A stretch of DNA of 64,000 bases from Pseudoalteromonas rubra (GTDB lineage: Bacteria > Pseudomonadota > Gammaproteobacteria > Enterobacterales > Alteromonadaceae): positions 434,001-498,000 of the forward strand of contig NZ_CP013612.1 of NCBI RefSeq assembly GCF_001482385.1, read 5' to 3'. Below are positions 1 to 9,205 of the stretch, piece by piece. Every line of letters begins with the position of its first letter. The stretch's first letter is position 1. The position numbers and the translations under genes were made by a program. The notes below the pieces were generated by a model that saw nothing but the letters and a program-made list of their open reading frames with translations, searched no databases and had not been told where the DNA came from.

Positions 1-555
1 CTGGTAACAGAGGCCGATGGTATTCACGGATTTGTACCAAAAACATCAGCAGACTCTCGTCGTATGATCCGCGCATTGGTAATCGATCAGAATGGCAACA
101 AAGAGTATGTTGGCTGTTACAACTCAGCTGATTGCTGGGCTGATCACGCTTATTCATCGGGTACGGTGATCTCTCATGGTCAAAGCGGTTACAGTGAACT
201 TGCTTTCCCAATGTCCAGCGGTGACAAGCTGGCCGGAGGTAAAGTACATCTGTATAACAGCAATCTGAAAACAGCGGGTGACGTGAAAGTATGGAGCTAT
301 ATGGGCGCACAACACTACCGTGACCCGAACGAGGTAAACTATATCCGTAAGGTACATAATGCCAAATCAATCACCGGTCAGGAGCCTGTGTATTTTTGGG
401 CGCAAATGGCGAATAAATCCCGTGTGGATCTGGTGCTCTCTGGTCGCTACGGTCAGCAAGTACAGTTGACTGGCAACTTTGGTACAAGCAAGAAATTGGC
501 GTGCCCAACGCGCTACGTGTTTAATCGCTGTACAACCGAAGATAACACGATGTAA
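1..555 (+). CDS. C-terminal part of an unknown protein (cut by window edge)
   Basis: The reading frame is open from base 1 to the stop at 553-555, so the real start lies outside the window; the ATG at 64 is probably internal. The visible part is about 184 residues and contains Cys residues in a C-(x)5-C pattern (GCYNSADC) and a second pair near the end (ACPTRYVFNRC), which suggests an exported, disulfide-bonded beta-rich domain. I do not recognise the family. It is followed by a good terminator, so it is the last gene of its transcript. Confidence 0.6.
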   Translation: MVTEADGIHGFVPKTSADSRRMIRALVIDQNGNKEYVGCYNSADCWADHAYSSGTVISHGQSGYSELAFPMSSGDKLAGGKVHLYNSNLKTAGDVKVWSYMGAQHYRDPNEVNYIRKVHNAKSITGQEPVYFWAQMANKSRVDLVLSGRYGQQVQLTGNFGTSKKLACPTRYVFNRCTTEDNTM

Positions 556-568
556 TTACACATCTGCA

Positions 569-610
569 CCGACCCCGAAGTTACCGCCGGGGTCGGCTTT
601 ATTTTTTCCC
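569..610 (+). terminator. Rho-independent terminator
   Basis: Stem ccgacccc (569-576) pairs with ggggtcgg (589-596), followed by a T-rich run to about 610. It lies 14 bases after the stop of the partial first gene. Confidence 0.85.
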
Positions 611-1124
611 AGCACCTGCCCTTATCATAGCAGTTGTCGGACCTTTCGTAGCCCGAGCCCCAGAGCCTACGGTATCAAATCTGATCAACGCTCCATACTG
701 TCATCCCGGCTGCTGAGCTCTTCGTTATCAGGCCTCCGTGCTTTTCGTCACCCCAGCCCCTAAGCCGGGAGTCACCTACCGAAAACACCCAAAGCCCAAA
801 CTACCCGCACTGATCAAAACACTGTACTGTCTTCTTGTCAGTGTAACTCACTGTAACAGCGCCAAAAGCACATTGAGTTAGGATAAAAGGTTAACCAAAA
901 GCCCGCCACCCCCTCAATCTCCAAGCATTTCTGGTCAACAATCCAAGTTGTAATCAAAAGTTGTACAATTGTTTTAAAGTCGCTAACAACAGCAGATAAA
1001 AAGCTACTCAACCAGAAAAAAGTGTTGTAAATTAATCATGCGCCTGCACCAAATGATGGTCCACCTGATTACGGTTTAACTGATAGCCGTCTAACTCTTA
1101 ATCGTCAAAAGAAGGGCAGGCACA

Positions 1125-1164
1125 CAGTAAGAACAGTAAGAACAGTAAGAACAGTAAGAACAGT
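1125..1164 (+). repeat. 9-bp tandem repeat, 4.4 copies
   Basis: The unit cagtaagaa is repeated exactly at 1125, 1134, 1143 and 1152, followed by a partial copy (cagt). It lies about 130 bases upstream of the methyltransferase/helicase operon. Copy number could vary by slippage and change spacing in the promoter region; that is inference. Confidence 0.9.
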
Positions 1165-1295
1165 TTAAAGTGTCGCGCAAAGGAAGTTGTAACCGCCGAA
1201 CAACAGGCAATGAGCCGGGAAGTTCCCTAAATGCCATTACCTGTCCCACTGCATCATCTCCTTACCAGCTACACCACAGAGTAAACGGGTGAGTG

Positions 1296-1895
1296 ATGTC
1301 AGACTCCACATTAGAATACTACAGCCGCAACGCAGCCAGTTTTGCCGAGGCAACCTTCACGGTCGATATGCAGCCACTGTACGACGTGTTTTTACCCGCT
1401 ATACCCAAAGGCGGCAAAATCCTGGATGCCGGTTGCGGCTCAGGCCGAGATGCACTGGCGTTTAAAAACCTCGGCTACCGGGTGGAAGCCTTCGATGCCT
1501 GCGCCGAGCTTGCCAACATCGCCAGCTTCCACCTGGAACAACCCGTCGGCTGCTTCAGTTTCGACGAACTCAGAGACATCAATACTTATGACGCCATCTG
1601 GTGCTGCGCCAGCCTGTTACATGTCCCCATGGCAGAGCTCTCGGCGGTTTTTCAGCGCCTGCAAAAAGCACTCAAACCAGAAGGCATCATCTACATCTCG
1701 TTTAAATACGGAGAGGGCGAACGCACCACAGATGGCCGCGCATTCAGCGACCTCACAGAGCAAAGCCTGAACACTTTGCTTGCACAAAACACCGGCCTTA
1801 AAGCCTGCAAAACCTGGCAAACCGGCGACCAACGCCCCGGCCGCGAACACGAACGCTGGCTTAATGCTTTGTTAGAAAGGGTGGGTGGTGAATAA
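1296..1895 (+). CDS. Class I SAM-dependent methyltransferase
   Basis: A 199-residue protein with the classic SAM-binding motif I ILDAGCGSGRDA (residues about 42-53), an acidic end of strand 2 (VEAFDA) and a motif IV-like stretch YDAIWCCASLLHVP. It resembles small Methyltransf_11/25 or TehB-like enzymes that methylate small molecules, and has no DNA-target recognition domain. A GTG at 1293 is possible but ATG at 1296 is preferred. Its 3' end overlaps the start of the downstream helicase gene, so the two are translationally coupled and probably act together. The substrate cannot be told from sequence. Confidence 0.85.
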   Translation: MSDSTLEYYSRNAASFAEATFTVDMQPLYDVFLPAIPKGGKILDAGCGSGRDALAFKNLGYRVEAFDACAELANIASFHLEQPVGCFSFDELRDINTYDAIWCCASLLHVPMAELSAVFQRLQKALKPEGIIYISFKYGEGERTTDGRAFSDLTEQSLNTLLAQNTGLKACKTWQTGDQRPGREHERWLNALLERVGGE

Positions 1896-4848
1896 TTTTA
1901 GTCAGAGTACCGTATTGCAAAATAGCGCACGTCAGCTGACGACGGGTGGCACCGACCCCTTATTGCCAAAGCTTGTGCATGCCATTAACCATGCCGACGA
2001 AATAGAAATCACAGTGTCTTTTATTCAGCCAAGCGGTCTGGCGTTGTTGTTTGACCCTCTGCTTGAGGCATTACGCAGTGGCGCGCAATTAAAACTGCTC
2101 ACTTCTGATTATCTCGACATTACCAGTCCAGTGGCATTACGGGAGCTAATGACTCTGGTTGAGCGCGGCGCTGATATTCGCATCTATGAAAGCGATAAAA
2201 ACCAGAGCTTTCATATGAAGTCGTATATTTTTGTCAAAACGCAGGAAAACAGCGCAGAGATTGCAGCGGGCTGCGCTTTTATCGGCTCAAACAATATCAG
2301 TAAAAGTGCGTTAACAACGGGGCTTGAATGGTGTTTTCGACATGACTACACCCATCCACCAGGCAGCAAAGGTGCCTGCGAATTCAACCATATTCGCCAG
2401 TCTTTTGCTGAGCTGTTTTCTCATAGCAACGTCAGAACTCTGTGCCATAGCTGGATTGATAGCTATATAAATAGACGGAATGCGCCGCAGTTTATGGTGG
2501 CCGCAGAAGCGGAAGACGTGAGTGATGCAGAGCCTGTTACCCCGCGTGCTGATCAACAGCTGGCTCTGGATGCGCTGGCAAACACACGTCGTCAGGGATT
2601 TAGGCGGGGACTTGTGGTGCTGGCAACCGGAATGGGAAAAACCTGGCTTTCGGTATTTGATGCGCAGCAAATGCATGCAAAGCGAATTTTGTTTGTTGCC
2701 CATCGTGAGGAAATCCTGACTCAGGCCCAGCGTACATTTGCGCGCCTGTTACAATGCAAAACCGGGTTATATACGGGCAAAAAGAAAGATGCGGACGCTG
2801 ATTGTCTTTTTGCATCGGTCCAGACGTTAGGTCAAAACCGCCATCTACAGCGGTTTGCTCAGGATCATTTTGATTATATTGTGGTGGATGAATTTCATCA
2901 TGCCAGTGCCCAGGTGTACCGGGCATTGCTCAATTATTTTACACCACAGTTTTTATTGGGCTTGACTGCCACGCCGGAACGTACCGATCAGGCCGATATT
3001 CTAGGACTGTGTGATAATAATCTGGTGTTTGAACGCAATCTTACTCAGGGGATTGATAACGGCACCCTGGTGCCATTTCAATATTATGGCATTTGGGATC
3101 AGGACGTTGATTACACCGCAATTCCCTGGCGCAATGGCCGGTTCGATCCGGACGCACTGGAAAATCAGTTTGCCACCAGTAAACGGGCGGCACATGCATT
3201 AAAAGAATGGCAAGCGCGCAAGCAGCAACGCACGCTGGCATTTTGCATTTCTAAACGCCATGCCGAACACATGGCTGGATACTTTAATAATGCCGGTGTC
3301 AAGGCATTGGCAGTATACAGCGACTCTCAGATACGTCGTAATGATGCACTCGAACAGCTTGAGCAAGGACAGGTTGAGATTGTATTTTCCGTTGATTTAT
3401 TTAACGAAGGCACCGACTTACCCAGCATTGATACTGTACTGATGCTGCGGCCCAGCGATTCCAAGATTCTTTTTTTACAGCAGCTTGGTCGAGGATTGCG
3501 TACTTGTGAAGGCAAAACCCACCTTACTGTGCTGGATTTTATTGGCAACCACCATAGCTTTTTGAACAAACCGGCGGCGCTACTTGATGCGCAAGGCGCA
3601 AAAGGGATCACGCAAGCACTGAGAGATCCGAAATTGCCCGAAGGGTGTTTCATTAACTTTGACCTGGAGATCACTGACTTTTGGCAGCAACTGGCCAAAA
3701 TACAACGCACCACAGCACTGGAAGATTATGAGCATCTGGCGCAGTTGCTTGGTCATAGCCCGAGTGCGAGCGAGTTTTATCGTCACTACGGCGACCTGAA
3801 AAAAGTAAATAAACAACACGGCAGCTGGTTTTCGATGCTGGCCGATATCGGTGACCAAATCAGCGCTGACTGGTTAGCGCCTTACGTTGATTTTCTGTTT
3901 AATTCTGTACAGCAAACCAGTATGACTAAGTGCTTTAAGGCCATTTTATTGCAAGCTTTTATACAGCTCGATGGCTTCAGGGCTGCGCCAACCCTGACGA
4001 GCTTGGCTAAAGTCAGTGCCGCAATTTTAGCACGTTACCCACACCTTAAAGCACACGACCTGCCTGAATCTAAACGAGCACTGGAACCGGACAGCCAGGC
4101 CTGGTTCAGCTACTGGCTGGGCAACCCCATAGAAGCCTTTACCGGGCTTAAAAAAGCCAAACAAGGCACAACCTGGTTTAAGGTCGAAAAAAACGGCGAA
4201 GATCTGCAAACAGCCCGGCTGGTTGCTCAAGTGAATATTGGCCAGCTCCCGGACCAAGATATCGACAAGCTGGCAGACTGCGTTGCAGAGCTTATTGAAC
4301 TCAGACTAGCTGAATACACTCAGCGCATTGAAAACAAGCGCATTTCAGAGCCTCAAGCAGCAACCCCTGAGCCGGATGACGAAAAAGAGCCAGATAGACC
4401 AGAGCAGCAAAGTGAACCCGAGAGCACCAATGTGGTTCAGTTGCCGTATTTCCCCAATCTGAAAATTGCCTGCGGCCATTTTAAAACCGGTGACGACAGC
4501 GACATGACATGGCGCCCCGCGCCTGAAGGGGTTGGGCGAATAGACCCGGATAAACACTTTCTGGCACACGCCAGCGGCAACTCAATGAATGGCGGTAAAA
4601 ATCCCATTCTGGACGGCGATTTATTGGTACTGGAGCGCATCAGCAGCGACAACGCTGGTTCAATCACAGGCACCACTATCGCCATTGAACGATTTGACGA
4701 ATCGGGCGACGCCCAGTTTTTACTACGAGACGTGCAAAAAGAATACAACGAAGAGGGCGAAGTCAGATACCTGCTGGTCGCTCGCAACCCGGATTACAAA
4801 ACCATTATCGCGGATGATAGTTTCGTGACGTTTGCGCGGTTGAGGTGA
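1885..4848 (+). CDS. PLD-like / SF2 helicase / S24-like fusion protein, probable defence protein
   Basis: A 987-residue protein. N-terminal phospholipase-D-like domain with one HxK motif (H110-M-K) and a GSNNIS segment. Then a superfamily 2 helicase: ATGMGKT (about 248-254), DEFHH, TATPER and a C-terminal helicase lobe ending QQLGRGLRT. A middle region like DUF3427 proteins follows. The last 140 residues resemble LexA/UmuD-type S24 peptidases, with GNSM around S900 and DGDLLVLE. The position where LexA-like proteins carry the catalytic Lys reads AIERF (E935), so self-cleavage may be lost; this alignment is by eye. GTG starts at 1885 or 1888, overlapping the methyltransferase. Architecture suggests anti-phage or DNA-processing function; this is inferred. 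Confidence 0.8.
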   Translation: MVNNFSQSTVLQNSARQLTTGGTDPLLPKLVHAINHADEIEITVSFIQPSGLALLFDPLLEALRSGAQLKLLTSDYLDITSPVALRELMTLVERGADIRIYESDKNQSFHMKSYIFVKTQENSAEIAAGCAFIGSNNISKSALTTGLEWCFRHDYTHPPGSKGACEFNHIRQSFAELFSHSNVRTLCHSWIDSYINRRNAPQFMVAAEAEDVSDAEPVTPRADQQLALDALANTRRQGFRRGLVVLATGMGKTWLSVFDAQQMHAKRILFVAHREEILTQAQRTFARLLQCKTGLYTGKKKDADADCLFASVQTLGQNRHLQRFAQDHFDYIVVDEFHHASAQVYRALLNYFTPQFLLGLTATPERTDQADILGLCDNNLVFERNLTQGIDNGTLVPFQYYGIWDQDVDYTAIPWRNGRFDPDALENQFATSKRAAHALKEWQARKQQRTLAFCISKRHAEHMAGYFNNAGVKALAVYSDSQIRRNDALEQLEQGQVEIVFSVDLFNEGTDLPSIDTVLMLRPSDSKILFLQQLGRGLRTCEGKTHLTVLDFIGNHHSFLNKPAALLDAQGAKGITQALRDPKLPEGCFINFDLEITDFWQQLAKIQRTTALEDYEHLAQLLGHSPSASEFYRHYGDLKKVNKQHGSWFSMLADIGDQISADWLAPYVDFLFNSVQQTSMTKCFKAILLQAFIQLDGFRAAPTLTSLAKVSAAILARYPHLKAHDLPESKRALEPDSQAWFSYWLGNPIEAFTGLKKAKQGTTWFKVEKNGEDLQTARLVAQVNIGQLPDQDIDKLADCVAELIELRLAEYTQRIENKRISEPQAATPEPDDEKEPDRPEQQSEPESTNVVQLPYFPNLKIACGHFKTGDDSDMTWRPAPEGVGRIDPDKHFLAHASGNSMNGGKNPILDGDLLVLERISSDNAGSITGTTIAIERFDESGDAQFLLRDVQKEYNEEGEVRYLLVARNPDYKTIIADDSFVTFARLR

Positions 4849-4893
4849 TTCAACCGCTTAGCAGCTTTGAGTTGTAGGTTGTTTTACTATAAT

Positions 4894-5382
4894 CTAATCT
4901 CTTTCGGCACTTGTTATCCATTTCAGAAAGAGATCTAGTGTTCTGAACACTTTAAAGACCTTGTCTTCAACTGATTCTACTTTGTTTGTAAGCCAAGTGT
5001 ATGCTTCTTTTTTATAACCCTCCCCGTCAAAGACGATGACCAAATGCTTTTCTGGCGTACCGAGCATAGACTGAAAGAAGAAAGGAAACTTTTGGTCTAC
5101 CGAGCCTGATTTTTCTTGCCTGTGCGCTTCTACTCTAACTAGCCCGTATTGTGCTGAGTTTATTAAAAATGAGCTTTGGCGATCAGCACCATACATGTCT
5201 TTGTAAGTTTGTCATGTACAAAAAGAATTGGGTTTAAGGTTTTCATCTGGGCTAAGTGAGAAACCCAAGTCAATTAATGCCGTTTCCAGTTCTTTACAAA
5301 ACCTTCGGTTAGACTCTTGGGGAGTAGCAGAGTCCCTAACTGTACTTGAGAGCTCTTTAAAAAGAGGCATTTGAGATTCCAT
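4894..5382 (-). pseudogene. Restriction-nuclease-like gene interrupted by an in-frame TGA
   Basis: A frame starts at ATG 5382 behind a good ribosome binding site (AAGGA seven bases upstream), runs 56 codons, meets TGA at 5214-5212, and continues in the same frame for about 100 more codons to 4894. The downstream part has an E...VDQKFPF segment followed by a hydrophobic strand HLVIVFDGEGYKK, which recalls PD-(D/E)XK restriction endonucleases; that assignment is tentative. No homopolymer is present at the stop, so a point nonsense mutation is more likely than a frameshift. It lies 130 bases downstream of the minus-strand helicase and was probably its partner. Confidence 0.6.
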
Positions 5383-5512
5383 AATCATATCCTTATTAGA
5401 AAATTCATATGTTGAATGCTTTTTGTACTTTAATTACATGTCAGATGTCAAAAAATAAGCAAAACTCTTTGATATGGAACCATATAGTGACCAGAAACTC
5501 TGAACTTTTAAC

Positions 5513-8500
5513 TCAACCCACCGCTAATTTCCCTGCCTCATGCCAGATATCATTCGGCATGGGGTGGTGTAATTTCCAGGTGATATCCATAGGTTGGCTA
5601 CCCTGATGCTGAACGTAGCTGACCTCGCCAAAATTGACAAACCCCATGGTTCTGCCGTTTTCGTCTTTGTTTTGTTCGCGAACAAACAAAAATAATCGTT
5701 TTCCTGTTTCTTTATGCTGGATATAACTCAGCCCCTTACCGCGTTCGGGGCGGGCTGTGTTCTGGCTTTGCCAGTGGAAAAGGGTAGGGCTGATGGCGTA
5801 ATCATTGTATAAAGTTGTGGGTGAGTAAACTTTTTCGCATTTATTTAGAGTGACAAACAAAATCTCAATATTCAGAGACTTGAACTCCTTGACGCCTTCG
5901 CGTGATGATGAGCGTTTTGCAAAGGTGTGCTCTCCCATGGCCGCGAAGATCTGTTCTCGAGTGTATCGGCTATGTAGCTGTAGTGCTTTGTTAGGCAAAG
6001 ATGCCAGTGGGTGTTCTAAGTGTTCGACATGGTTGATTAAAATAGATAATACGTCTTTTAGCTCAGCAGTTAGAACGGGATGGTTCAATGCTTTAAGGCC
6101 CGCGGCAACGGATTTCGAGTTTGCCTGATTTTGTGGTGTTTCCCAAAAGTTGTAAAACGCCATCATAGCCAAAGCATCTTTTGTTTTTCTATCAAACTGT
6201 TTGACTTGTGATACATCGAACTGGTTGTCACACAAAGCATGCAGAAAGCTCAGATAGGTAAGTGAGTTACACACCAGCAGTTGGGTATTGATTGCACGGT
6301 TATAAGCCTTAATGAGTAATAGTTCACGCTCAACCAATTGAGGTTGAGTCAGAATATGCCATCGGCTTATGCCAGATTGTGTGGCCTTATAGGCATCCTC
6401 AAGCGTGACACTGGGATTAACCTGTAGAAAATTGGCCAGGGTCAATGGCAGGTTGGTGTCTTGTGCAAAGCGGTTAACTAGGGCTCTTAACCTGTTTAAG
6501 TTATTCTCCGCTTTACGAATATTATTGAGAATAACTTCTTTGCTTTGTTTTTGCAGCTCAATGCGACAACCCAGCGGCACATGTGGAAAATCGTCTTTAA
6601 TTTCATTGCCGATGGCAGTATTTGTTTTGCCTATCAGGCCTCTGAATTTGGTGGCGAAATCGTATTCTGGTCTGGCATTGCCGACAAAATCGAGTACGGT
6701 ACAGCACTCTTTTTCATCATTGCTAAGCCGCAGGCCCCGACCTAGTTGTTGTAAGAACAATGTCAGGCTTTCGGTTGGACGTAAGAATAACAGTGTATCT
6801 ATTTCTGGAATATCGACACCCTCGTTAAAAATGTCTATCACACACAAAATATTAATGTCGCCGGTGCGCAGGGCCGTTTGCATCTTGTGTCTTTCTTGGG
6901 TGTTATCGCTGGTTAACACATTTGCGCTTATGCCATTTAAATTGAATTGCTTTGCCATGAAATTGGCATGTGCTTTACTAACGCAGAATGCTAGCGCTTT
7001 GATGTGATGCACGTTGACGAGAATATCCTGCATACTGGCGATAATTTTTCGCGCTCTTTGGTCGTTATGCGTGTATAGCTGTGTAAGCGCGGCTATATCG
7101 TAGCGTCCTTGTTTCCATGGAATAGTGCGTAAGTCAGTGTCATCATCCACCGCAAAGTAATGGAATGGACATAAGTGCCTTTGGTTGATTGCTTCTGGCA
7201 ATCGTAATTCTGCTGCAATGACCCCATCAAAGTCGTTTAGGATATTTCCGCCATCCTGCCTTTCAGGTGTAGCTGTAAGGCCCAGTAGTATTTCAGGAAT
7301 AAAGTGCTTTAAAATATCTCGATAACTACGCGCTGCTATATGATGTACTTCGTCTATCACTATGTAGTCAAAGTAATCGGCTGTCAGGTTTAGGGAGTCA
7401 AGCTGGTTGTTGAGTGTTTGCACTGATGCAAAGAGCTGACGATAATGCTCTGGTTTATGGTTACCAACCCAAAGTTCCCCAAATTGGTTGTCTTTTAAAA
7501 CAGCTCTGAAAGCGCCTCTGGCTTGTTTTAATATTTCTTCACGATGCGCAACAAAGAGCAATTTGGCATCTGGCTTGTCTTTGATAAATTGCTGAAAGTC
7601 GAAAGCGGAAATAAGTGTTTTACCGGTACCGGTTGCAGCCACTACCAGGTTTTTAGTGCGATTGTGGAGTGTTCGTTCAGCACTGAGTTTATCAAGTATG
7701 GTGCGTTGATGAGGTTTAGGGGCTAAGTCAAAATAACAGTGGCTGACATCTGAGAACTGATCTTTATCGTTTGATAAGGCTGCTTTGAGTTTCTGCTTAC
7801 AGGTTTCCTGACCGGTGTATAACTCAAATTCATCTGACTCCCAATAGGTTTCAAAAGTACTGAGCGACTTTTTGATAATATGGGGGATTTCCTGGCTGGT
7901 GATCTTTAAGTTCCACTCCAATCCGCTTGATAGCGCAGAGTAAGAGAGGTTGGAAGAGCCAATATAGCCTGTATGAAACCCGTTGTTACGCATGAATAAA
8001 TAAGACTTTGCGTGAAGCCTTTCACTGCGCGTGTTGTAGCTGATTTTGATTTCGGTGTTCGGTAAACCTGCCAAAAAGTCAATTGCGCGTTGATCTGTAG
8101 CCCCCATGTATGAGGTGGTAATGACCTTTAGTTTTTTGCCGCTTTGGGTAAACTCTTGCAGCACCTCTTTGAATATGCGGATCCCGGTCCAACGTATAAA
8201 CGAGACCAGCCAATATATTGTATCTGAGGACTGTATTTCTCGCTTTAGCTCGCTCTCCAAAGACAAGCCCGCATTAGCACCAGAGAACAACTCGCTTTGA
8301 GTAAGCCCGGTTTGAGGAAAGATGGTATTACTATATTGTGCCAGGTCAGCTGCCAAAGGATTACGCTTATCAAATAAGGCCGTGAGTATTTTCCCCTGTG
8401 TATTAACTAAGTTCTCTTCGATGCTATGTGCGTCACTAAGCTGATCTTTAAGCCAAAAAACAAACTTGTTAGCGAGCTGGATCTGTTGTTCCAAACGGTT

Positions 8501-8680
8501 TTTTTCGCCCGCAGGTATGCGGTCGATAGCAAGTTGCATGAGTTTTGACATAAAACGTGAGAGCCAAATGGCTGCTTCATCACTTTCTAGCTGACGTTCG
8601 CCAACATAAAAGCGCTCTCGATCAAGTTGTTGCTCTACTACCTGTGTGATTAGTTGTTCATAGATGCCAAACTGCTGCAC
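5513..8680 (-). CDS. PLD-like / SF2 helicase with DUF3427-type C-terminus
   Basis: A 1055-residue protein. An N-terminal helical region of about 110 residues is followed by a PLD-like domain (H223-A-K and GSSNLS), then a ResIII-type helicase: ATGTGKT (about 347-353), DEVHH, GLTATPERQ, and a C-terminal lobe with NEGVDIPEIDTLLFLRP and QQLGRGLRL. The long C-terminal region matches the general layout of DUF3427 helicases. It is a distant paralogue of the convergent + strand helicase, but lacks the S24-like tail and has a longer N-terminus. Starts at ATG 8680 with a usable GGAT upstream. Such proteins are common in defence islands; a specific activity is not shown. Confidence 0.85.
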   Translation of the reverse strand: MQQFGIYEQLITQVVEQQLDRERFYVGERQLESDEAAIWLSRFMSKLMQLAIDRIPAGEKNRLEQQIQLANKFVFWLKDQLSDAHSIEENLVNTQGKILTALFDKRNPLAADLAQYSNTIFPQTGLTQSELFSGANAGLSLESELKREIQSSDTIYWLVSFIRWTGIRIFKEVLQEFTQSGKKLKVITTSYMGATDQRAIDFLAGLPNTEIKISYNTRSERLHAKSYLFMRNNGFHTGYIGSSNLSYSALSSGLEWNLKITSQEIPHIIKKSLSTFETYWESDEFELYTGQETCKQKLKAALSNDKDQFSDVSHCYFDLAPKPHQRTILDKLSAERTLHNRTKNLVVAATGTGKTLISAFDFQQFIKDKPDAKLLFVAHREEILKQARGAFRAVLKDNQFGELWVGNHKPEHYRQLFASVQTLNNQLDSLNLTADYFDYIVIDEVHHIAARSYRDILKHFIPEILLGLTATPERQDGGNILNDFDGVIAAELRLPEAINQRHLCPFHYFAVDDDTDLRTIPWKQGRYDIAALTQLYTHNDQRARKIIASMQDILVNVHHIKALAFCVSKAHANFMAKQFNLNGISANVLTSDNTQERHKMQTALRTGDINILCVIDIFNEGVDIPEIDTLLFLRPTESLTLFLQQLGRGLRLSNDEKECCTVLDFVGNARPEYDFATKFRGLIGKTNTAIGNEIKDDFPHVPLGCRIELQKQSKEVILNNIRKAENNLNRLRALVNRFAQDTNLPLTLANFLQVNPSVTLEDAYKATQSGISRWHILTQPQLVERELLLIKAYNRAINTQLLVCNSLTYLSFLHALCDNQFDVSQVKQFDRKTKDALAMMAFYNFWETPQNQANSKSVAAGLKALNHPVLTAELKDVLSILINHVEHLEHPLASLPNKALQLHSRYTREQIFAAMGEHTFAKRSSSREGVKEFKSLNIEILFVTLNKCEKVYSPTTLYNDYAISPTLFHWQSQNTARPERGKGLSYIQHKETGKRLFLFVREQNKDENGRTMGFVNFGEVSYVQHQGSQPMDITWKLHHPMPNDIWHEAGKLAVG

Positions 8681-8891
8681 GGGCTATCCTTACTGTTTTT
8701 ATGTGCTTGAAACGCTTTTAGTTTAAATCCTTTGTGAAGATCATTAAAGCATTGAATACAATTCGCCCTCAACCTTGGTAACTCTTTATTCACAATTGTG
8801 AAGCAAAAAGTCAATCAGCGCATTTTATCATCAGATTGGGCAATAAATTACTCGTTAATGAAACTCTAAAAATAAGTAAAAGGACTGAGAA

Positions 8892-9205
8892 AAGAAAAAA
8901 CTGATTATTGCTGTTGCACTTAGCGCGTGTGCGTTTTTTCTGCGGCCAGAGAAGTGGTGTTACATAATGTGGGTGTTTATGCCAACAGCTCAGTAAAGCT
9001 GGATGTATGGGCGACTGCCTACAATGCGTATGGTTATTGCCATATCAATGGGTTTGATGATGCAGTTCGTTTTACCACTAAGTGTGGTGAAGACGAGTCT
9101 ACTTTTGCTCGCTATGCCGGTGGCACTAAGTGGGTTCAAAAAGACAGCGGTTCAAAAAATCGCTGTTATGAGCTAATTGAAACGGTGACTTGTACAGATA
9201 ATTAA
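8892..9205 (+). pseudogene. Small secreted protein gene with lost start and frameshift
   Basis: A good ribosome binding site (AGGA, 8881-8884) is followed seven bases later by AAG (8892-8894) where an ATG would give a clean signal peptide KKLIIAVALSACAF. This frame then breaks at the run of six T (8934-8939); one extra T would join it to the open frame that continues SAAREVVLHNVG to the stop at 9205. So two lesions are seen: a start codon changed to AAG and a one-base deletion in a T run. The mature part is about 85 residues with four Cys. Family not recognised. A GTG start at 8927 would give an intact but signal-less protein. Confidence 0.6.

Larger units (their letters stand above)
556..1292. 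other. Gene-free stretch
   Basis: About 740 bases between the first gene and the methyltransferase. Open frames here look like chance (Ser/Pro/Arg-rich translation, no ribosome binding site). It holds a terminator, a possible dispersed repeat near 699-775 with cccggct at one end and agccggg at the other, and a 9-bp tandem repeat at 1125-1164. Confidence 0.6.

Noticed and set aside
479..763. Open frame overlapping the end of the first gene
   Set aside because: Out of frame with the real gene, crosses its terminator, Ser/Pro/Arg-rich chance translation, no ribosome binding site.
1125..1164. CRISPR array
   Set aside because: The repeats are 9 bp with no spacers.
5212..5214. TGA as a selenocysteine codon
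   Set aside because: No selenoprotein family resemblance and no evident SECIS-like hairpin directly after it; a nonsense mutation is simpler.
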